Assembly (NCBI GenBank): GCA_014323545.1
Contig: CP058647.1
Location: 1,342,001 to 1,406,000 of the forward strand
Source: Hyphobacterium sp. CCMP332
GTDB lineage: Bacteria; Bacteroidota; Bacteroidia; Cytophagales; CCMP332
Direction: 5' to 3'
DNA: 64,000 nucleotides
Below are positions 62,490-64,000 of this stretch, in pieces (position 1 is the first letter of the stretch; every line of letters begins with the position of its first letter). The translations under genes and the position numbers were made by a program. Under the pieces are notes generated by a model that was not told the DNA's origin, did no database searches, and worked only from the letters and a program-made list of their open reading frames with translations.

Positions 62490-62981
62490 ATGAAATATTT
62501 AACATTTTTTCTCGCAATCGCTATTGTCGCATTTTTTTCATCCTGTTCTGAACAATCCCATGATTCTCATTCGGGGCATGAAGAGGCTGAAGGCCATTCA
62601 CATGAAAAAGGCGACGGCCATTCGCATGAAGAAGGGCATTCACATGAAAATTATGAAGTTCGCTTAAACGAGGGAGAAAAGTGGGAAGCCAACCCCGAAA
62701 CTACAGAAGGCATTAAAGCGATGAAGCAAAGCGTTAATGATTTTTTAGCCGAAGAGTCGGACAAAGACTTTGCACTTTTAAAAGAAGATTTGGAAATGGA
62801 GTTTCAAAATATTTTTCAGAAATGCACCATGACCGGCGAGGCCCATGAGCAGCTTCATAATTATCTCCTGCCCATGAAACATATTTTTGAAGAGCTGGAG
62901 TCAACGGATGAAGCATTGCTGGATGAAAAACTCGGAGAATTGCAGGATCATTTGGCCGAGTATTCGAATTATTTCGAATAG
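62490..62981 (+). CDS. Histidine-rich lipoprotein
   Basis: 163 residues from ATG at 62490. Signal KYLTFFLAIAIVAFFSSC with lipobox Cys near 19. Residues 23-52 are dominated by His, Glu and Gly, with GHSHE-type units repeated three times. The rest is helical (LAEESDKDFALLKEDLEMEF, TGEAHEQLHNYLLPMKHIFE). The His/Glu stretch suggests binding of Zn, Cu or Ni in the periplasm, which is inference. Codes between asnA and a DHFR-like gene; no metal transporter is adjacent. Confidence 0.8.
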   Translation: MKYLTFFLAIAIVAFFSSCSEQSHDSHSGHEEAEGHSHEKGDGHSHEEGHSHENYEVRLNEGEKWEANPETTEGIKAMKQSVNDFLAEESDKDFALLKEDLEMEFQNIFQKCTMTGEAHEQLHNYLLPMKHIFEELESTDEALLDEKLGELQDHLAEYSNYFE

Positions 62982-62983
62982 CA

Positions 62984-63499
62984 ATGGTCACACTCTACAT
63001 TGCTTCCTCATTAGACGGCTTTATCGCAGATGAAAAAGGCGGAATCGACTGGCTTGAAAATCCGGATCTCCATGAAAAAGATGAGGATTATGGCTACGGT
63101 GATTTTATTAAAGATATCGAAGTAACTTTTATGGGTGGAAATACCTATGAGCAGGTACTGGGATTTGGAGTATGGCATTATGGAGATCTCGAGAATTATA
63201 TTTTCACTTCCTCATTGAAAGTTGATCCCAAACATGGGAATGCAATAAAATCAGTGGATGAAGTATTAAATATCATCCCTAAAAAAAACTGCTGGCTTAT
63301 CGGTGGTGGAAGGCTCAATGATGAATTCTTAAGAAGAGGCCTAATCGACAAAATAATACTAACTACCATTCCGGTTTTTCTTGGAAAAGGCATTCCAATC
63401 TTTAATGTAGAATTAAATTCAAATCATTTTAGTTTAGAGAAGCATCGCTCTTACCCAAATGGGGTAATTCAGTATTATCTGTCAAAAGCGGATAAGTAG
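62984..63499 (+). CDS. Dihydrofolate reductase/RibD C-terminal family protein
   Basis: 171 residues. MVTLYIASSLDGFIADEKGG with NADPH-fold features, FMGGNTYEQVLGFG near 45 and CWLIGGGRLNDEFLRRGLID near 104. This is the pyrimidine reductase/DHFR-like family; true folate use is not certain because the DHFR substrate residues are not assigned. Starts 3 bases after the lipoprotein stop; its 3' end overlaps the convergent gene by about 70 bases. Confidence 0.88.
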   Translation: MVTLYIASSLDGFIADEKGGIDWLENPDLHEKDEDYGYGDFIKDIEVTFMGGNTYEQVLGFGVWHYGDLENYIFTSSLKVDPKHGNAIKSVDEVLNIIPKKNCWLIGGGRLNDEFLRRGLIDKIILTTIPVFLGKGIPIFNVELNSNHFSLEKHRSYPNGVIQYYLSKADK

Positions 63500-64000
63500 G
63501 CATTAGCCAAAACAAAGAGACTAGAAGCCATGCAATTCCGCTAATTAAAATCGGATTGCTCCATGCTATACCACCCATCAGGTAAACAAAAAATGGAATT
63601 GTAATTATTAATCGACTCAATTCCAGGTAATAGGCAATTTTTCTTCCATTAAACAATAAACCCAAAACAGCCATTGCAAAAAAGATCATGACTGCCCCCC
63701 AGAGACGCGTCTGAAAATCAAAAGTCTGTTGCTGAAATAAATAAAAGGCGGTTCCTCCAAGCGCAATCAGATATTGGAAAAATAAATAAAGATTTAGTCT
63801 CAGTGGAAGGGTGATATTGAATTTCTGATACGTATCCTTTTGCACTTCCTGAGGGGCGCGATACCCTCCCAATTCGGCTGGTAACCAACCGGGTTTGAAA
63901 AACAAAAGCTTTAACTTGTTCCCTAAGCCTTTTACCTGCTTTAGATCATTCCAAATATTACCATAGTGTGCCACCTGCGCATAGACCGGATTAAAACTGT
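63429..64000 (-). CDS. Sterol desaturase-family protein, C-terminal part (cut by window edge)
   Basis: The frame is open to base 64000, reading NPVYAQVAHYGNIWNDLKQV and PGWLPAELGGYRAPQ. After that come four to five hydrophobic segments (LFFQYLIALGGTAFYLFQQQ and IIFFAMAVLGLLFNGRKIA type). The NIWNDLKQ and PGWLP words parallel DIWNDVKS and PGWSP in the sterol desaturase-family protein at 40423, so this is the C-terminal part of a paralogue with an extra membrane domain. The His-box region is outside the window. GTG at 63974 is internal, not the start. Confidence 0.75.
   Translation of the reverse strand, partial: SFNPVYAQVAHYGNIWNDLKQVKGLGNKLKLLFFKPGWLPAELGGYRAPQEVQKDTYQKFNITLPLRLNLYLFFQYLIALGGTAFYLFQQQTFDFQTRLWGAVMIFFAMAVLGLLFNGRKIAYYLELSRLIITIPFFVYLMGGIAWSNPILISGIAWLLVSLFWLMPTYPLLTDNTELPHLGKSDASLN

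Noticed and set aside
1-64000. CRISPR array, transposase, rRNA or phage genes
   Set aside because: No regularly spaced repeats, insertion-sequence ends, rRNA or phage structural genes were seen on either strand.

Overview
The window looks like a chromosomal segment of a gliding or formerly gliding Bacteroidota bacterium, most likely from the Cytophagales. The main evidence is gldE, gldD and sprA, several type IX secretion (T9SS) cargo proteins with C-terminal sorting domains, TonB proteins of the Bacteroidota type, a Rho factor with a long charged insertion, AT-rich DNA, and candidate promoters with TAnnTTTG boxes. It is mostly single-copy core genes in short, tightly packed operons on both strands. 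The largest gene-free gap is about 230 bases (17727-17957).

Layout. 1-1800 (minus): HU protein, a TPR protein, a 29-residue AURKAIP1/COX24-like basic protein and the start of RNase G. 1929-5412 (plus): mutY-ssb-gldE-gldD. 5409-8454: apbE on the minus strand, then ruvB-queG. 8461-16458: small conserved proteins, batD-aroC-symporter-nfu, a large T9SS type B cargo protein and a DUF4286 protein. 16455-20182: serS and rho diverge, and rho converges on a histidine-kinase-like protein that has only the dimerisation domain. 20279-23738: an exported histidine phosphatase and three tandem tonB genes. 23794-34831 (minus): maeB-ruvA-sprA-gcvH-vanZ. sprA is broken by one in-frame TAA although both halves are otherwise well preserved. 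34905-44784: housekeeping and lipid genes, including an OlsF-like two-domain acyltransferase, RlpA, a sterol-desaturase-family hydroxylase, AlkB, an iron alcohol dehydrogenase and a lone oxidase subunit III. 44791-53008 (minus): a seven-gene run phoH-M43 protease-GNAT-comEC-enoyl-CoA hydratase-two envelope proteins.

53090-57742 is the least core-like part. It holds a four-helix-bundle gene flanked by a 10-bp inverted repeat, tRNA-Leu(CAA), a membrane protein interrupted by an in-frame TAG, and an antitoxin followed by a decayed RelE/ParE-type toxin. 57903-61113 is a run of three T9SS cargo genes with recently shared tails and repeat-derived signal peptides. 61298-64000 carries asnA, a His-rich lipoprotein, a DHFR-like reductase and a second sterol-desaturase paralogue cut by the window edge.

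Functionally, sprA is the outer-membrane T9SS translocon, gldD/gldE are accessory gliding/T9SS proteins, and at least five predicted cargo proteins here depend on that pathway. The stop in sprA is therefore the most consequential anomaly. It may be a base error, a recent loss of secretion, or readthrough. I saw no CRISPR array, rRNA, transposase or defence island.
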